From assembly GCA_022701365.1 (NCBI GenBank), contig JAKUHH010000091.1:264867-328866 (forward strand): a stretch of DNA of 64,000 nt, in the 5' to 3' direction. The stretch comes from Mycocentrospora acerina (taxonomy: Eukaryota; Ascomycota; Dothideomycetes; Pleosporales). Position numbers and translations under genes: made by a program. The notes below the pieces were generated by a model. It searched no databases. It saw nothing but the letters and a program-made list of their open reading frames with translations, and was not told the origin of the DNA. Below, one piece after another: positions 34,364 through 46,433 of the stretch (position 1 is its first letter; every line of letters begins with the position of its first letter).

Positions 34364-36263
34364 CTAGATCAACCACGCAATAAACGTCTTGTAGAACCAG
34401 CTGCCCTTGTTCTGGCCCTTGGACTCCTTCTCGGCCTCGTGGGCGAGGAAAGCCTCCTCCTCGCGGTCGATAACATCCTTGCTAGTGTAGAAATCGGCCT
34501 GGTGGGGCTGGACCATCTTGGTCTTGTAGACAATCTTGTAACCAAAAATAAGCCCAAGGTAGATGGGAATGCCCTGTAATTTAGTTAGCAACTTATACTT
34601 CTCAATACAAACAGTGCAAAACTTACGAGGTATCCAGTGATGAAGTTCTTGTAGTCAAAGTTTCCGTAAGTTTTGGGGCTCCTCGTGAAGACGTTGAAGT
34701 TTTTGGTCAAAGCGATCAGGCAGCAGAAGAACAGGGCGATGATTGAGCCCCAGAGACCAAATGGCGCAGTGTAGGCCAGCTGGTCCTTGGTGATGCCCTG
34801 TGCCCTGCGCGCACGGACGAAGAAGATGTGGGACACCAGAAGCGAAATCCAGGACAAAAGACCGAAAATGGTTGTGAGGTTGACAAAGTATCCGAAAACA
34901 ACCTTGGAGTCGTCGGCAGCGTTCATAAAAGCCATGCAGCACATCAAGGCAGAGAGAGCAAGAGCGGGCACGGGAACACCACGCTTATCGGTCCATGCAA
35001 AGATCTTGGGGGCATGTCCTTGCTCAGCAAGACCGTAGAGCGTACGCGAAGCAATGTAAAGATCCGAATTCGAAGCACTGAATGTGAAGATCAGGATGCA
35101 AGCGTTGACCAGACCGGGAAGGTGCTTAACACCCGCGATCTTGATGGCGACAACGAAAGGCGAGGCTGAGGCTCCAGTGGTGGCCTTGTTGGCAAAAGCA
35201 AGTTGCTGGGCGTTGTAGGGGACGATCATGCCCAAGAAAAAGACAGACAAGCAGTAGAAGAACAGGATTCGGTAGAAGGTGAGCTTGATGGCGCGAGGAA
35301 TGGTCTTGCGGGGATTCTGGGCCTCTCCGACGGTGACACCAATGAGCTCGGTTCCGAGGTAAGCAAAGACGGCGTTGACCAGCGAGGACCAGAAACCAAA
35401 GAACTTGCCAGTACTTCCACTAGCAATGTATGGTTTGAAAGCACCTGGGTTCTTGTAGTACCTGAAACCGGTCGCTTCGGCAGGACCAACTCCAACGGCA
35501 AACAGGAAGGACATGATGATTATACCAACCTGATGAACATTGTTAGTATGAAAATTTGCAATTTGTGATGAATAAGTACGTACAATGACAATGACTTTGA
35601 TAGAGCTGAGCCAGAACTCGAGTTCACCAAAGAACTTGATACCGATATAGTTGATGCAGCAAATCGCAAACAGGAAGACGGCGATCCAGACACCGGTATT
35701 GACTTGTTCTTTCGTCTTCCATTCTTGGAGAATCAGAGCGCTGGCAGTAAGTTGATTGGGCGTTGTGATGATGTACTTGCACCAGTAGGTCCATCCGAGG
35801 GCAAAACCAAGCGCAGGGTCGCAGAACCGGGTAGCGTAACCAGAGAAACCAGAGGCGTGGGGGATCCAAGCAGCCATCTCGCCAAGGGCGGTCATGACAA
35901 TGTAGACGAGGAAACCAACCGAAGTGTAAGCGATGAGAATTGAGCCAGGACTAGAACTTGTTAGATATCTCGTCACTCATACTTGTTGTTTTACAAAACT
36001 CACCCAGACTGAGCGAGGGCCTTGCCGGTACCAATGATGAGACCGGTTCCAATAGCACCACCAATGGCAATCATAGTAATGTGACGGGACTTGAGACCAC
36101 GGTGAAGATGGCCACTTTCCGCATGACGGATGACACCGTCGGAGTCGACGACAACCTCATCGGCAGTGCCAGTCTTGTATTGCTCCTTGTTGCCGTACTC
36201 TGGGTCGTTGGAGTGAGGGCTTGCGCCGTCAGAGGACGCTGAGCTCCTCTTGAAGATGGCCAT
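34364..36263 (-). CDS. Amino-acid permease, YAT family, Dip5-like
   Basis: Predicted 579 residues from exons 36263-36004, 35950-35584, 35529-34627 and 34573-34364 (introns 53-54 nt, GT..AG). About 12 transmembrane segments lie between hydrophilic ends. The first segment opens with the signature SRHITMIAIGGAIGTGLIIGTG of fungal amino-acid:H+ symporters. FRYYKNPGAFKPYI, FAYLGTELIGVTVGEAQNPRK and IPRAIKLTFYRILFFY resemble the dicarboxylic amino-acid permease Dip5 more than Gap1, so Glu/Asp uptake is a fair guess; substrate range cannot be read from sequence. The C-terminus (REEEAFLAHEAEKE...WFYKTFIAWLI) matches the tail of related permeases that governs endocytosis. Start chosen at MAIFKRSS, as the upstream extension lacks conservation. 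Three GATA-type sites lie upstream. Confidence 0.9.
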
Positions 36264-38448
36264 TATGGGAAGATGTGTAGCAGGGATAGAGGAATGAACC
36301 TTGCTCAAAGGGGGGGAAGACCCTTAAAGTACGTTTGGCAAACGAGGCAGCGAAAAAGCCTTGAGAGCCTTGTAGTAGTACCGGTGACCGGTAGTTATAC
36401 AAAACAATACGGTGGGGCAGACTCCAACGACTGATAAGACACACTATTAGGAAGGCTTTGCGCCACCGTAGCCCAAGAAGGCCAAGGGGAAAATGAGGTA
36501 GTGGTGTGGAGAGACCGGAGGCGATTCAAGACATGTCAAGCCCGCAGGTGGTCCAGAGCTTATGTATAGCGCCAATCGCCAGGACAGGCGTTGTACCATC
36601 ACGCGCGAGTGCCTCTCCCAGCCTGGTGGGAAGACATTCACACCTCCCTATTTGGGATGGCGCGCGCCTTGGTATTGCTTGGCTCCGCCGCGCCGAGTGG
36701 TTCGGACGGGCTAAGGTTGGCCTCGGACATTCTTCCCTGCCTAATGCTTAATGATATGTTGATAAGATGACACCGACAGAAAGCGGGAGCGGATAACAAG
36801 ACTTCACGTTCGCGCGCCGATAACGAGCCTCCCCCAACGGCGCTCGGGTCCCTGTTGATATCGCCAGGCAGCAAAATTTTCAGCGCCAGGCACAGCGAGG
36901 CGGCGTTAGCTGCGCCGCGCTGCCTTGCCGCTAAATCAGTCGGTCGACGTGTGAGAGAGACGAACGTGTACCCCGCATGCTCCTCCTAGCGCCGTCTTTT
37001 TGGCTGGTATATTTGCTAATGGTCGTGCGCCTTGGGGAACGTCCAAGCGTGATACAGAGTTGCGCCGAATCACGGGCCGCGAAAATTGATTGCCACGCTT
37101 GCTTACGCAACTTGGGGACTTTGGGGTTGGCAGGCATCGCGTACTCCGATTTTCTTTCGAGGTGAGATATCAACCAAATCTCGAATGGGCTGTGAGGGCT
37201 TCGGCAGCCGTTTCAATCTGCTGAAGAATTTTCCTGCCACGAACACAGTCTGTTTTCCTCATTCCCCTACTCATGTACAGCGTGTACAGCGGCTGCTTGC
37301 CTTGGGTTGGCATTGCAATATCGAGCCGAACGTCTTGTATGTACAAGAGACGCTAGAACTCCTGTAGAAGGACGATCGAACATGCGTCTCGGCACCTACT
37401 GCATGGGGGCCTTACAGGCTTGTCATGTTCTTGTGCGAATGGGCAATGGTTTTGTTATCTCCTTGGCACAAGGGAAGACTGAAAGCAGATCGGTGCCAGC
37501 AACCTGGCTGGACGCTCGCGATCCCGTGCAGTATCGAATACGATCAACATCTCTTTGTTGTGGTAGATCTTCACACGATAGGTAACGATTTCGTAATTTA
37601 CACTGACGCTACGCTGACGCCACGTTGTCCTGTATTGGTGGAGCGGAAATGCAGAGACGGTGGTGGCTTAGTAGCGATACAAGGCACATTCTGCAAGTAC
37701 AGTAGAAGATTGACTAACTAGCGGACTCGCTCTCGGTCACGGCTTAGAAGAAGCAACTCTCGTATTGACGCTGAAGGTGAGGGTGAAGCTTCCGCTTCAA
37801 GTGGTCTAACCCCACCTTCCCCAGACTATGTCCACAGAGTCCACTTTCGCGTCTAATAATGCATGCAGAACTCATCAGTGGAGCAATTATTTTATAGCGC
37901 ATCCGACCTGTGTGTGCTTGAGCCTCCCGAGGCGGCGGTAGTGCGCTCGACCTTTCTCTCCACTCTACTGTCAAGATTTCATATTTGGCTCACGTACCTC
38001 CGTATCGTCAAACATTCCCACTCCACCTCGACAAGGCGCAACTCTGAGGTTAGAGGCGAAAAATTCGTACTTGCAATGTCCGATATAGGCCATGTTATCT
38101 CTATCAATCACACCAGAGCTAGTATGCTTGGATATGGATTTAGGATGCGCCGGTTATTTGTCTAGTCGTTGCGACGCGTACGTCTAGTGTACACAACGCA
38201 TCTGTCTTGCACATTTCTTGTGCACATACCTGAGTCGAAGCCAGTACCTAGTAGACGCATCTAAGATCTAGCTAGGTCTAGAAAGGAAAACGCAATAGCT
38301 CATGGGCCATGAGGGCGAAGCAACATCTCCAGTGGTGTGCGGTAAATGCCTTGTCAATCTAACGTCTTTGAAGGTTCTTTACACCGAGTGCCAAGGACTG
38401 GCGCAGGTGGGATTCTGAAGCTGCAAGAGACCTTGTCCTTGACGTAGC
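36264..38448. other. Intergenic region upstream of the permease
   Basis: Promoter side of the permease; no gene seen. Overlapping small open frames on both strands (36447-37173, 37307-37721, 37863-38165) have no domain and share the same bases on opposite strands. Confidence 0.45.
36432..36823. promoter_or_regulatory. Three GATA-factor motifs upstream of the permease
   Basis: HGATAR motifs occur at 36432-36437 (TGATAA), 36760-36765 (TGATAA) and 36818-36823 (CGATAA), 170-560 bases upstream of the permease ATG at 36263. Fungal amino-acid permeases are commonly under AreA/NIT2-type nitrogen control through such sites. The motif is short, so chance occurrence is possible. Confidence 0.35.
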
Positions 38449-38526
38449 GCAAGCTGATGAAGTAGCACGAGCTGATCAAGCAGCACAAGCTGATCAAGCA
38501 GGATAAGCTGATCAAGTAGCACAAGC
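38449..38526. repeat. 18-base tandem repeat, about four units
   Basis: Units of the form AAGCTGATCAAGCAGCAC recur four times with one to three changes each (AAGCTGATGAAGTAGCAC, GAGCTGATCAAGCAGCAC, AAGCTGATCAAGCAGGAT, AAGCTGATCAAGTAGCAC). Each contains the palindrome TGATCA. The period is a multiple of three, so minus-strand translation gives a hydrophobic six-residue repeat, but no gene is supported there. Confidence 0.85.
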
Positions 38527-39389
38527 ACATCATTCTATACACGCTCATGTGGCAGTAGCTTCACTGTGTCTGAATTTACAAAAGCTCGCAGATCAACTTA
38601 CCATGGACCAAGCTTCACCATATCAAAAAGGCACCAAAATCAGCCAGCAGTTATTTTTTCTTTCAAAATGTGAAGCTACAGCAAAACAACGTAATCACAA
38701 TTTGCAAATAGAAGTAGAATTAAGCAGAAAAGAGGCCTCTGTGAGTTGAAACAATTTGAACATAATCCACTGACGCTGTGCAAGAATAATCAGGATAAGA
38801 GTAAGTTGGTAGTTCCTTTCAATCCTCTCTCTTCTCACATTATTTGAAGAAACAAAGCTTTTCTTTTTCTGTACATGAAAGTCACAACTTTCTTCCTCCA
38901 TCTAAGGAACGACCTGCAAGAAAATAGATTCTGTCAACCAGGAAATGCAGATTCACTTGTTAGTTGCGTTACTATCGCGTCGTAAGCAAATCTCTTCTGT
39001 AACGGCGAAATGTTTGATTGTAGTGGGTCCCGTTGCGTGGTGAGATGGTCTATGCATATTATAGAAGTGTTTGCTATATGGTGGTGATTGTGGCAGACAC
39101 CATGGATTAACAGATGGACAAACGCGTAGAGTGTATCAACCTCGCCCTCTCTCTTTCTTTAGAACCCTTTCGCTACGACTGGTCGCATATGCATCTTGTG
39201 GTGAGATTGGGTGCGACGCTCACCAGGCTGTGCACGTCGTGAGTTTGGGATGCACGGCACAGCGCGACGATTGCGCCACGGACAAGACGTGGAAGGAGCG
39301 AGGCAGTCACAAGGCAGTCAGGCGCTGCAGAGTGGCAGGTGTTGCATGTGTTGCATGTTTAGTCAAAGCAGCCAAACTGGTCAAACATC
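38527..39389. other. Intergenic sequence
   Basis: No gene supported. Part of the distal upstream region of the Rho GEF gene. Confidence 0.4.
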
Positions 39390-39535
39390 TGACAGGTGGA
39401 CAGGCGGACAGGTGGATAGGTAGACAGGTAGACAGGTGGACAGGTGGGTTATGTTGTGGAGGCGGTGGGCCTGGCTGGAGCGCAAGGCTCGTAAGGCTGG
39501 CTGGCTGGCTAGCTGGCTGGCTGGCAACCACATTC
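39390..39535. repeat. GGACAGGT and GGCT microsatellites
   Basis: About seven units of an 8-base repeat (GACAGGTG / GACAGGTA) at 39390-39447, then a GGCT tetranucleotide run at about 39498-39533. They lie roughly 500-650 bases upstream of the Rho GEF start codon. Confidence 0.85.
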
Positions 39536-39705
39536 AGCTCTTGGCTCCGCTTGAGCAGCAAGACTTTGACGGCTCTTCCCACGACCAGGCGAAACGCAGT
39601 CTCGTGCTCGACCCCTCGCATCACATCGCCGCACACTGCACTGCATCGCCACGGCGCCCTGGCCCATTGTACCGCAAAGCGTCCCCTTCGCCGGCCCGTC
39701 CCCGC

Positions 39706-39870
39706 ACTTCAGACGTCCAGACGCCCAGACGCCTGCAGACGAGACAGCACTTGGAGCCCAAGAACGCACAGACGCGCCGCAGCAGCAAACAGACGACAGA
39801 CGCCAGACGCCAGACGGTAGACGGCAAGACGACACTCGACAGGCGACACACGACACTCGCCCGCCGTTGC
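39706..39870. repeat. Degenerate CAGACG-type repeat in the Rho GEF leader
   Basis: CAGACG, CCAGACGC and ACGACAC words recur irregularly over about 160 bases, some 170-340 bases before the ATG at 40042. Together with the upstream microsatellites this makes the probable 5' leader strongly repetitive. Confidence 0.65.
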
Positions 39871-40041
39871 CGTGCACGTCGAGGGCGTGCGCGCGGTCCT
39901 CGCAGTCCTCGCAAGCTCCATCTGCGCCTGTAGCTCGGCCCCGCGAGACATGGCCGCGTGAATGACGCATTCGACTGCCACCGCTCCCACCCTGCTGCCC
40001 CCATCGCGCCTCCGCCCCTCTCGCGCCGAGCACTCGTCGCC

Positions 40042-43000
40042 ATGTCGTACTACGCCAACGACCAGAACTACTACGACGCTGCCGCATCCGGCCAGTACCA
40101 GGACCCCCACGCCCGCAGGTCGCCCGCCGCCAACAACGGCGACGCGGCCAATGGCGGCGCCGTGGGCTATGGAGGATACCCGCCGCCCGCGCGCCAGCAC
40201 GACGAGCTGTTCATTGGGACCAGCACGTCGCCGCAGCTGAGCCCGGGCCCGGCCTCTCCAAGCTACGCATATCAGTCGCAGTCGCAGTCGCAGTCGCAGC
40301 AGCAGTACAACCCGCAAAGCTACGGCGTCGGCACCATCGCCCTGCCCAACCCACAGCACTATGGCGGCGTCAACCGCACCTTTACTGCGCCCGCCCCGTC
40401 AGCGCCCCAGCCCTACAACCCGGCTGCGTACGCCGACAACAGCGTCAGCATCGGCAGGAACAACACCGTCAGCCACCCCTACGGCTTCGCGCCCACCTCG
40501 CCCACCGCCTCGTACCCCTCGTCGACCGCCTCGTACCCCTCGCCCACAAACTACCAGCACTCACAATTTGCGAGGACGCAGTCGATGCAGGGCAGAATGT
40601 CAGCTTACACAGCTCCCGCCCCGCCGCCCCTACCCGTGCCCCCAGGGAGCGCGCAGTCCCCCACAGACGACTGGGGCAACTACCCCGCGCGCTCGCCATC
40701 CAACGCGCACTTGCAGTCTCACTACCACCCCGGGGCCACCCATGCGCCGCTGCCCTCCCCGCCCCTCTACGACCCCGCCTACGGCTCGCAAGGACGCGGC
40801 GACCGATACTCGTCCGTCTCGAGCCAGCACTCGAACCCCCTTCCTCCCACGCCCGAGGTGCCCCCCCACCGATCGAACACGACATCGTCTCGCCCGCTCC
40901 CTGTTCCTCCCCACGAGTCCGACAGCGACGAGTATTTTGCGCCGCAGAATGGCTCGCAGGACCAGCTCTTCAACGATGTCATGAACATGACCGCGGGAGG
41001 TGTGCAACACCCCAATGGCGCCCAGTACTACAACGGGAGGAATGGCGAGCGCGTTAATGGAGACCGTCTTTCACCCTACCCCTCTCGCGACAACTACACC
41101 AGCGACGAGAGCGACGTCGAGGCAGCTGCCGGCTTGGCTGCGCTCCAGTTGGCAGAAGCGCAAGAAGCGGCCGACGATGCTCGCAGGCGCACCGGAGGAA
41201 CTGGCTTGTTCAACACATACACATCGATTCCTTCCCCCTCGTATCCCGCTGGGCCAGGTCGGCCTAGGGACGAGAGCGCGAGCGACAGTGACTATGTTGG
41301 CATGGACGTGGGCCTGTACGGTGACAGTTTTTCACCCTCCTTCAACTACGGCGGAGATTCCAACCAGCTGGTAGCAGGTGTAAGCCACTCAGCTTCAGCC
41401 TCAGGCTCGCAGCGGCAGCAAGCATCGGCCAATAATGCCTACGATCCTATTCACCCCTTCCCAGCTTTCTCATCAAATGCACGTGTTGACACGTTTGGCA
41501 CCGGAGGTCTAGAAGAGCCCAGCGCGCGGCGGCGGAGCTACGACGAGGGAGACGAGGCGACACTCATGGATTCTGCATCTATCATGTCCGGCACGACTCT
41601 AATGGAGCCTTCGTCTGCTATGCCCGGCGAACCCCCAGACATGTTCTACCACCCTGGCATGACCAATCGACCTCTCCCAGCCCCTCCAACGACCAACAAT
41701 CGTCGAATGAATCACTCGAGCACCGGTTCAACTGGCTCTTACGAGTATTGGCGCAACGCCCCTTCATCCCGTGGATCGTACCCTGTCGACCCTACTGCTG
41801 GGCACATGACATCGCCGACTGGGACTGTACCGCGCTCGACCTCACTCCTCCAGCACAGCAATGCCCCGCAAGCAATACCGCTTCCAAGGTCAAAGACAGA
41901 CGCCGAACAAGGTTACAGGTTGCGGCAGACCAACAACCGGAACACCCTGTATGGTGGCATTGATAGCGACGGAAGTACATTGACACCTGCTAGCGCCGAG
42001 GTGGCTATCGACTTGCCCACCATCCCAGCTGGCAGGCGCTTCAACCCAGCAAAGCTCTCCACGAACGATTTCAAGAGGTGCACTGAACCATGGGCGCTGA
42101 GCTCAATCATTGCCTGGCTCAAAGCCATGACGGAAGGCGAGAACGACCTGAAAGAGGGGCGAATCCTCGAAGGTCTCACTGCGCTCTTCACCCACAAGGT
42201 CCCCACGATGAATGTTGCCGATGCAGAAACACTGAGTAGTCGTGTAGTTGCAGAAATGTATGCAGCAGGCACACTCGTGCACGAGGAGGAGTGGCTGAAG
42301 TTTTCGAGCGCAAGCATGACGGGCGTCATCTTCCAACTCACAGGAGCAGGTTGTTACGCGCCAATGTTACACACATATGTTTCTCCTGGACGATGCTACT
42401 CGCATCATTGCCACAGGACGCTCAAGAAGATCGACCTCCAATCGCCATCTGCCGCTGCCCGTTCAGACGACTGGGCCACCTATTTCAAATTGAAAAAGGA
42501 GGACATTGACAAGGTAAACAAAAAGGAAATTGAGCGACAGAACATTCTCCACGAAATTGTGCAAGGAGAGGACAACTACATGGAGCGGCTAAATGTCCTT
42601 CGTCACCTTTACCGTGACAGGCTCTTGTCTGCGCAGCCTGCTGTTATTCCGCCCAAAAAGCTTCACAAGTTCATCCAGGATGTTTTTAGCAAAGCGGAGG
42701 CGGTCAAGAAGGCAAACGAGGACCACCTCCTCCCCCAGATGAAGTATCGACAGCAAGAGCAAGGGCCGTGGATTGTCGGTTTCAGCGACATTTTCCGCGA
42801 ATGGATCAGGAAAGCGAAGCAGGCATATATCGAGTACGCGGCAAACTTCCCCTACGCCAGCTTCCTCGTTCGTCAGGAATCCGAAAGAAATATGCTCTTC
42901 CGCGCCTTCCTGACAGACGCTCAGAAGCACAAGCTCTCTAACAAATTGGACTGGAACACTTTCCTCAAGGGGCCTATCGACAGATTGCAGCGATACGGTC

Positions 43001-44996
43001 TTCTGATTGACACGGTGCTTAAGAACTCACTTGTGGATAATGAGGAGAAGCGGAATCTCATGATTGCCAAGGAGGAAATCAAAGCTGTCGCCTTGGAGTG
43101 TGACAGTCGCGTGGGTGAGATGGAACGCAAGGTCAACCTTACCGATCTACAGGCCAAGCTCATCCTGCGACCGGGCATGCAACGCGTTGAACTCAATCTT
43201 GACCACCTGGGCCGAGAACTCATCTTCCGTGGCGACTTGCAGAGAATGGGAGGTAGTCGATTCAACTGGGTCGAAACTCACGCACTGCTCTTCGATCACT
43301 ACTTGGTGCTGGCGAAGATGGTGGCATTCCGGGAGCAAGACGGCATCACAAACTCGCAAAAGTACGACGTCTCGAGACTGCCGATACCCATGGATCTCCT
43401 CGTTCTCGAAAGCGAGGACGATGACCCAGTTGTACGCTCCACTATGAAGGGAATTTCGTCAGTAACTACAGTCGCTGGTAAAGTCAGCGCTAGTTCTGGG
43501 CGATCTAGCGGCAGTCCTGGGCCAGGCTCACTACAGCATGCTCACACATCCACTTCCATGGGATCGCAGGGCACGAGCGGATCTGGGAAGACATTGGGCA
43601 ACACCATTACAATCGACAGCAGCAAGGACGAGAAGATTCTGTATCCTTTCAGGGTCAAGCATCTCGGCAAAGAAACGTACACACTGTATGCTTCGTCGGC
43701 ACAAAACCGAGCCGAATGGTGTGACAAGCTCATCATTGCAAAGACACAACATGCGGCTGCCTTGTTTGCTCAGAATGCGGAACCCTTCCGACTTCGCGTC
43801 ATGGCCGATGCGGCTTTTGCGTACGATAGTGCGATACCTTCACAAAGAGGTATCACAATCAAGGGCACGCCGCTTGATCGGGCCATTGAAGATGTAGAGA
43901 AGCTGTACGCCAACTCGGGCCGCCCGGTACCAGTATGTCGAGCTCGTGTCAACTGCGCAACAGCCTTCCATCAGCCGCAGGGTAAGCATATGGTGGCTGT
44001 GGGAACAGACATTGGCGTGTTTGTTGCGGAATTCGGCAATCCTCGAGTCTGGTCAAAGGTAAGTCGTGCCGCTCTGATATTGCGAACGTCTGCTAACCAG
44101 CACAGGCGGTACAAGTGCCCCGAGTTACCCAAGTTGCAGTCCTTGAACAGTTTAGCCTTATGCTGCTCATCTCAGACAAGTCACTCATAGCATACCACCT
44201 TGACGCCATATGCCCTGTGTCTGGCGTTCCCCCTTCCAACGACTCGTCACGCCGCGCACCCCAGAAACTCTCTGGTGCTCGCGACATTGGATTCTTCGCC
44301 ACGGGTGTCATGAAAGACCGGACTCTAGTCTTTTACAAGAAACGCGAGAGTCTCTCATCCACCTTTAAGGTCCTCGAACCCGTGTACCAAAAGTCGACGG
44401 AAAAGAAGTCCCGTCTATGGAAATCAGGGCGCACAGAATACTTCCGCGACTACGACGAGTTTTACATCCCCGCCGACTGCTTTACAATCAACCTCTTCCA
44501 GTCGAGTCTCGCCATCAGCACAGCCAAGGGCTTCGAGGTGCTGACGCTCGACAAAAAGCTCCCCTGGAGCGTGCCAGACCTCAAACAGCAACACGTCGCG
44601 ACTATTGCGTCCCGCCTGCAAAACCAGAACCCACTTGGCATGTTCCGCCTCTCGGACCAAGAATTCCTCCTCTGCTACGAAGAATGCGCCGTCTACATCA
44701 ACAAAAACGGCGACATTAGCCGCTCTGTCATCATGGAGTTTGTCGGCAAGGCCAAATCCGCCGCCCTCTACGGCCCTTATATTCTGCTCTTCGACCCAGA
44801 CTTTGTCGAGATTCGAAATGCGCAAAACGGCCGCCTCCGACAGGTCATTAGCGGGCGCGACGTCAAGTGTCTAGACGACGGGCTGAGCGGGACCTCGGCA
44901 CACTCAAGGACCATCAAGGTCGCGTTGCAGCATCCCCAGCAGGAGAGGTGTCAGGTTGTGGTCGAGTTGGTGCTTAATGAAGGGTTGAAGGAGTAG
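40042..44996 (+). CDS. rom2: Rho1 guanine-nucleotide exchange factor, Rom2-like
   Basis: Predicted 1635 residues from exons 40042-44058 and 44106-44996 (47-nt intron; join RVWSK|AVQVPRV). Residues 1-640 are low complexity, rich in Pro, Ser, Tyr and Gln (SQSQSQSQQQ near 80). A DEP-like region spans about 675-800 (FKRCTEPWALSSIIAWLK to GRCYSHHCHRTLKKIDL). The DH (RhoGEF) domain runs about 830-1030, starting ERQNILHEIVQGEDNYMERL, with YRQQEQGPWIVGFSDIFREW and LDWNTFLKGPIDRLQRYGLL. A PH domain follows (about 1060-1240) and a CNH domain occupies the C-terminal 350 residues. This order is that of Rom1/Rom2, which load GTP on Rho1 at the plasma membrane in cell-wall-integrity signalling. I chose MSYYANDQ as start; the frame opens slightly earlier without ATG. 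Confidence 0.92.
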
Positions 44997-46433
44997 GTGT
45001 GAGTGTAGGAGTACATGTAGGATGCGTTTGATTGATCTTGCTTGTTGGTTGAAGGTATATTTCTCGTCAGGCTTAGCAAAATCTGCGGCAGTCGCGGCGG
45101 CGACGACGATGATGATGACGATGATATGAAGATGGAAGGTGAACAGAATTGAATTGGATTGGATTGGATTTAACAGAGGAACAAAGCACCCTTGTACGGA
45201 TCTACCGGGTCGTAACACCCCATTTAGTTTGGCGGGGGGAAGCGTTTTTGTCGCTTGTTGTTTGCTGTTTGCTTGTTTTTTTTGCATATCGTCGTATTTT
45301 TATCTTTTTTCGTTTTCTTCTTCTTCTACTGAGAGCGGGTGGATGGATACCTTGTCTTGTCTTGTCTTGCCTTGCTTTGCTGTGCTGTGCTGTGTTGTGC
45401 TGTGCTGTGTTGTGCTGTGCTTTGCTGTCGTTTTTTTAATCATCTCGCCATGTATCGTCTCGTTTTTCGTGCATTGAGGCGTTCTTGTTGGATGAGGGAA
45501 GCTGGTTATGCGCTTGCTGGATAGGTAGTAAGTAGCATAAGGAAATGAAACAATATAAACATCTTGTTCCATGCTAAAATTGTGATTTGTGACTAGCAAG
45601 TGCGATTTTTGCTTTACTTGGTGTTATGTTGCTGGCTTGTTATGTAGTTTTTCATCTTGTTCTGGGTTTGCTATCGGCGATGAGATGTTGTTACGTGTCC
45701 ATTTGACGTGTCCTTGGTAAGAGGTGAGGATGGAGATAGATGGTGAGTAGATAAGTATGTAGGTAGATTACATATGGTACGAGCATATTCAAATGTCTAT
45801 CTACATCTGCTAGTCTGACAATAACTGGAGTCTTGCTGTGCACTGTTTAGTGCTTCGTAAGGCTTGCCACGGCGTTGGCGGCTATTTGGTTTTACCTACT
45901 GGTGTGTGGCGCGTGGGTACATTGGGACTTTGAGATGGGAGTCCAATGTGCGCTGAATGGGCAACTGATAGTTGGGAGATGAGCGTTGCCGACGTTGATA
46001 AGACGGAGAGTGGTCATAGCTTTGTATAAAGTCGTGATGCATGTTCGAAAGTGCCATCTGTTCACGCAGGACTGAAGCATGTTTTTGGCGCATATCCTCT
46101 GGGCAGACCAATCGCCCCCTTGAAACGCCAGCTAGAACTGGAACGCCTTCACAGTTCGTCTGCTTACCTGGTTCTTCGAAAATTCCATATAGGCGTTGGG
46201 TGGCGGGTAGGGAGCTTCTATTTACGTGCTGCACCAGTAGATGATCGTGCAAGGCCAAAGAACAATGGTCGTCTCGCAGTCGAACTGGTTGAACGCTGTT
46301 TGGGGTGTCTGAGGCGTATGTCCCACATTCACTGCCTTTCCGTCACTTGGTACCAACAGCGTCCAAGCGTCGGTAGTGACCTGAGTCCTTGGGCAGAACT
46401 GGGGAATGTGTTGATGCAAATCCTCCAACTCGG
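44997..46433. other. Convergent 3' intergenic region with microsatellites
   Basis: Lies between the 3' ends of the Rho GEF and CCDC97-like genes. Contains simple repeats at 45140-45170 and 45353-45430. The 130-codon open frame at 46051-46440 starts at GTG and overlaps an equally long antisense frame, so it is not called. Confidence 0.5.
45353..45430. repeat. TTGTC / TGTGC pentamer microsatellite
   Basis: CTTGTCTTGTCTTGTCTTGC passes into GCTGTGCTGTGCTGTGTTGTG and similar pentamers over about 78 bases, about 360 bases after the Rho GEF stop. A smaller GAATTGGATTGGATT repeat sits at about 45150-45170. Confidence 0.85.

Noticed and set aside
38449..38526. Possible CRISPR-like array
   Set aside because: Units are contiguous with no spacers, and the sequence is eukaryotic; it is an ordinary tandem repeat.
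39071..39820. 249-codon plus-strand open frame before the Rho GEF
   Set aside because: It is built largely from microsatellites, overlaps long frames on the opposite strand, and has no conserved text.
45139..45477. Cys/Leu/Val-rich open frames after the Rho GEF gene
   Set aside because: They are translations of the pentamer microsatellite (CCAVLCCAVLCC...).
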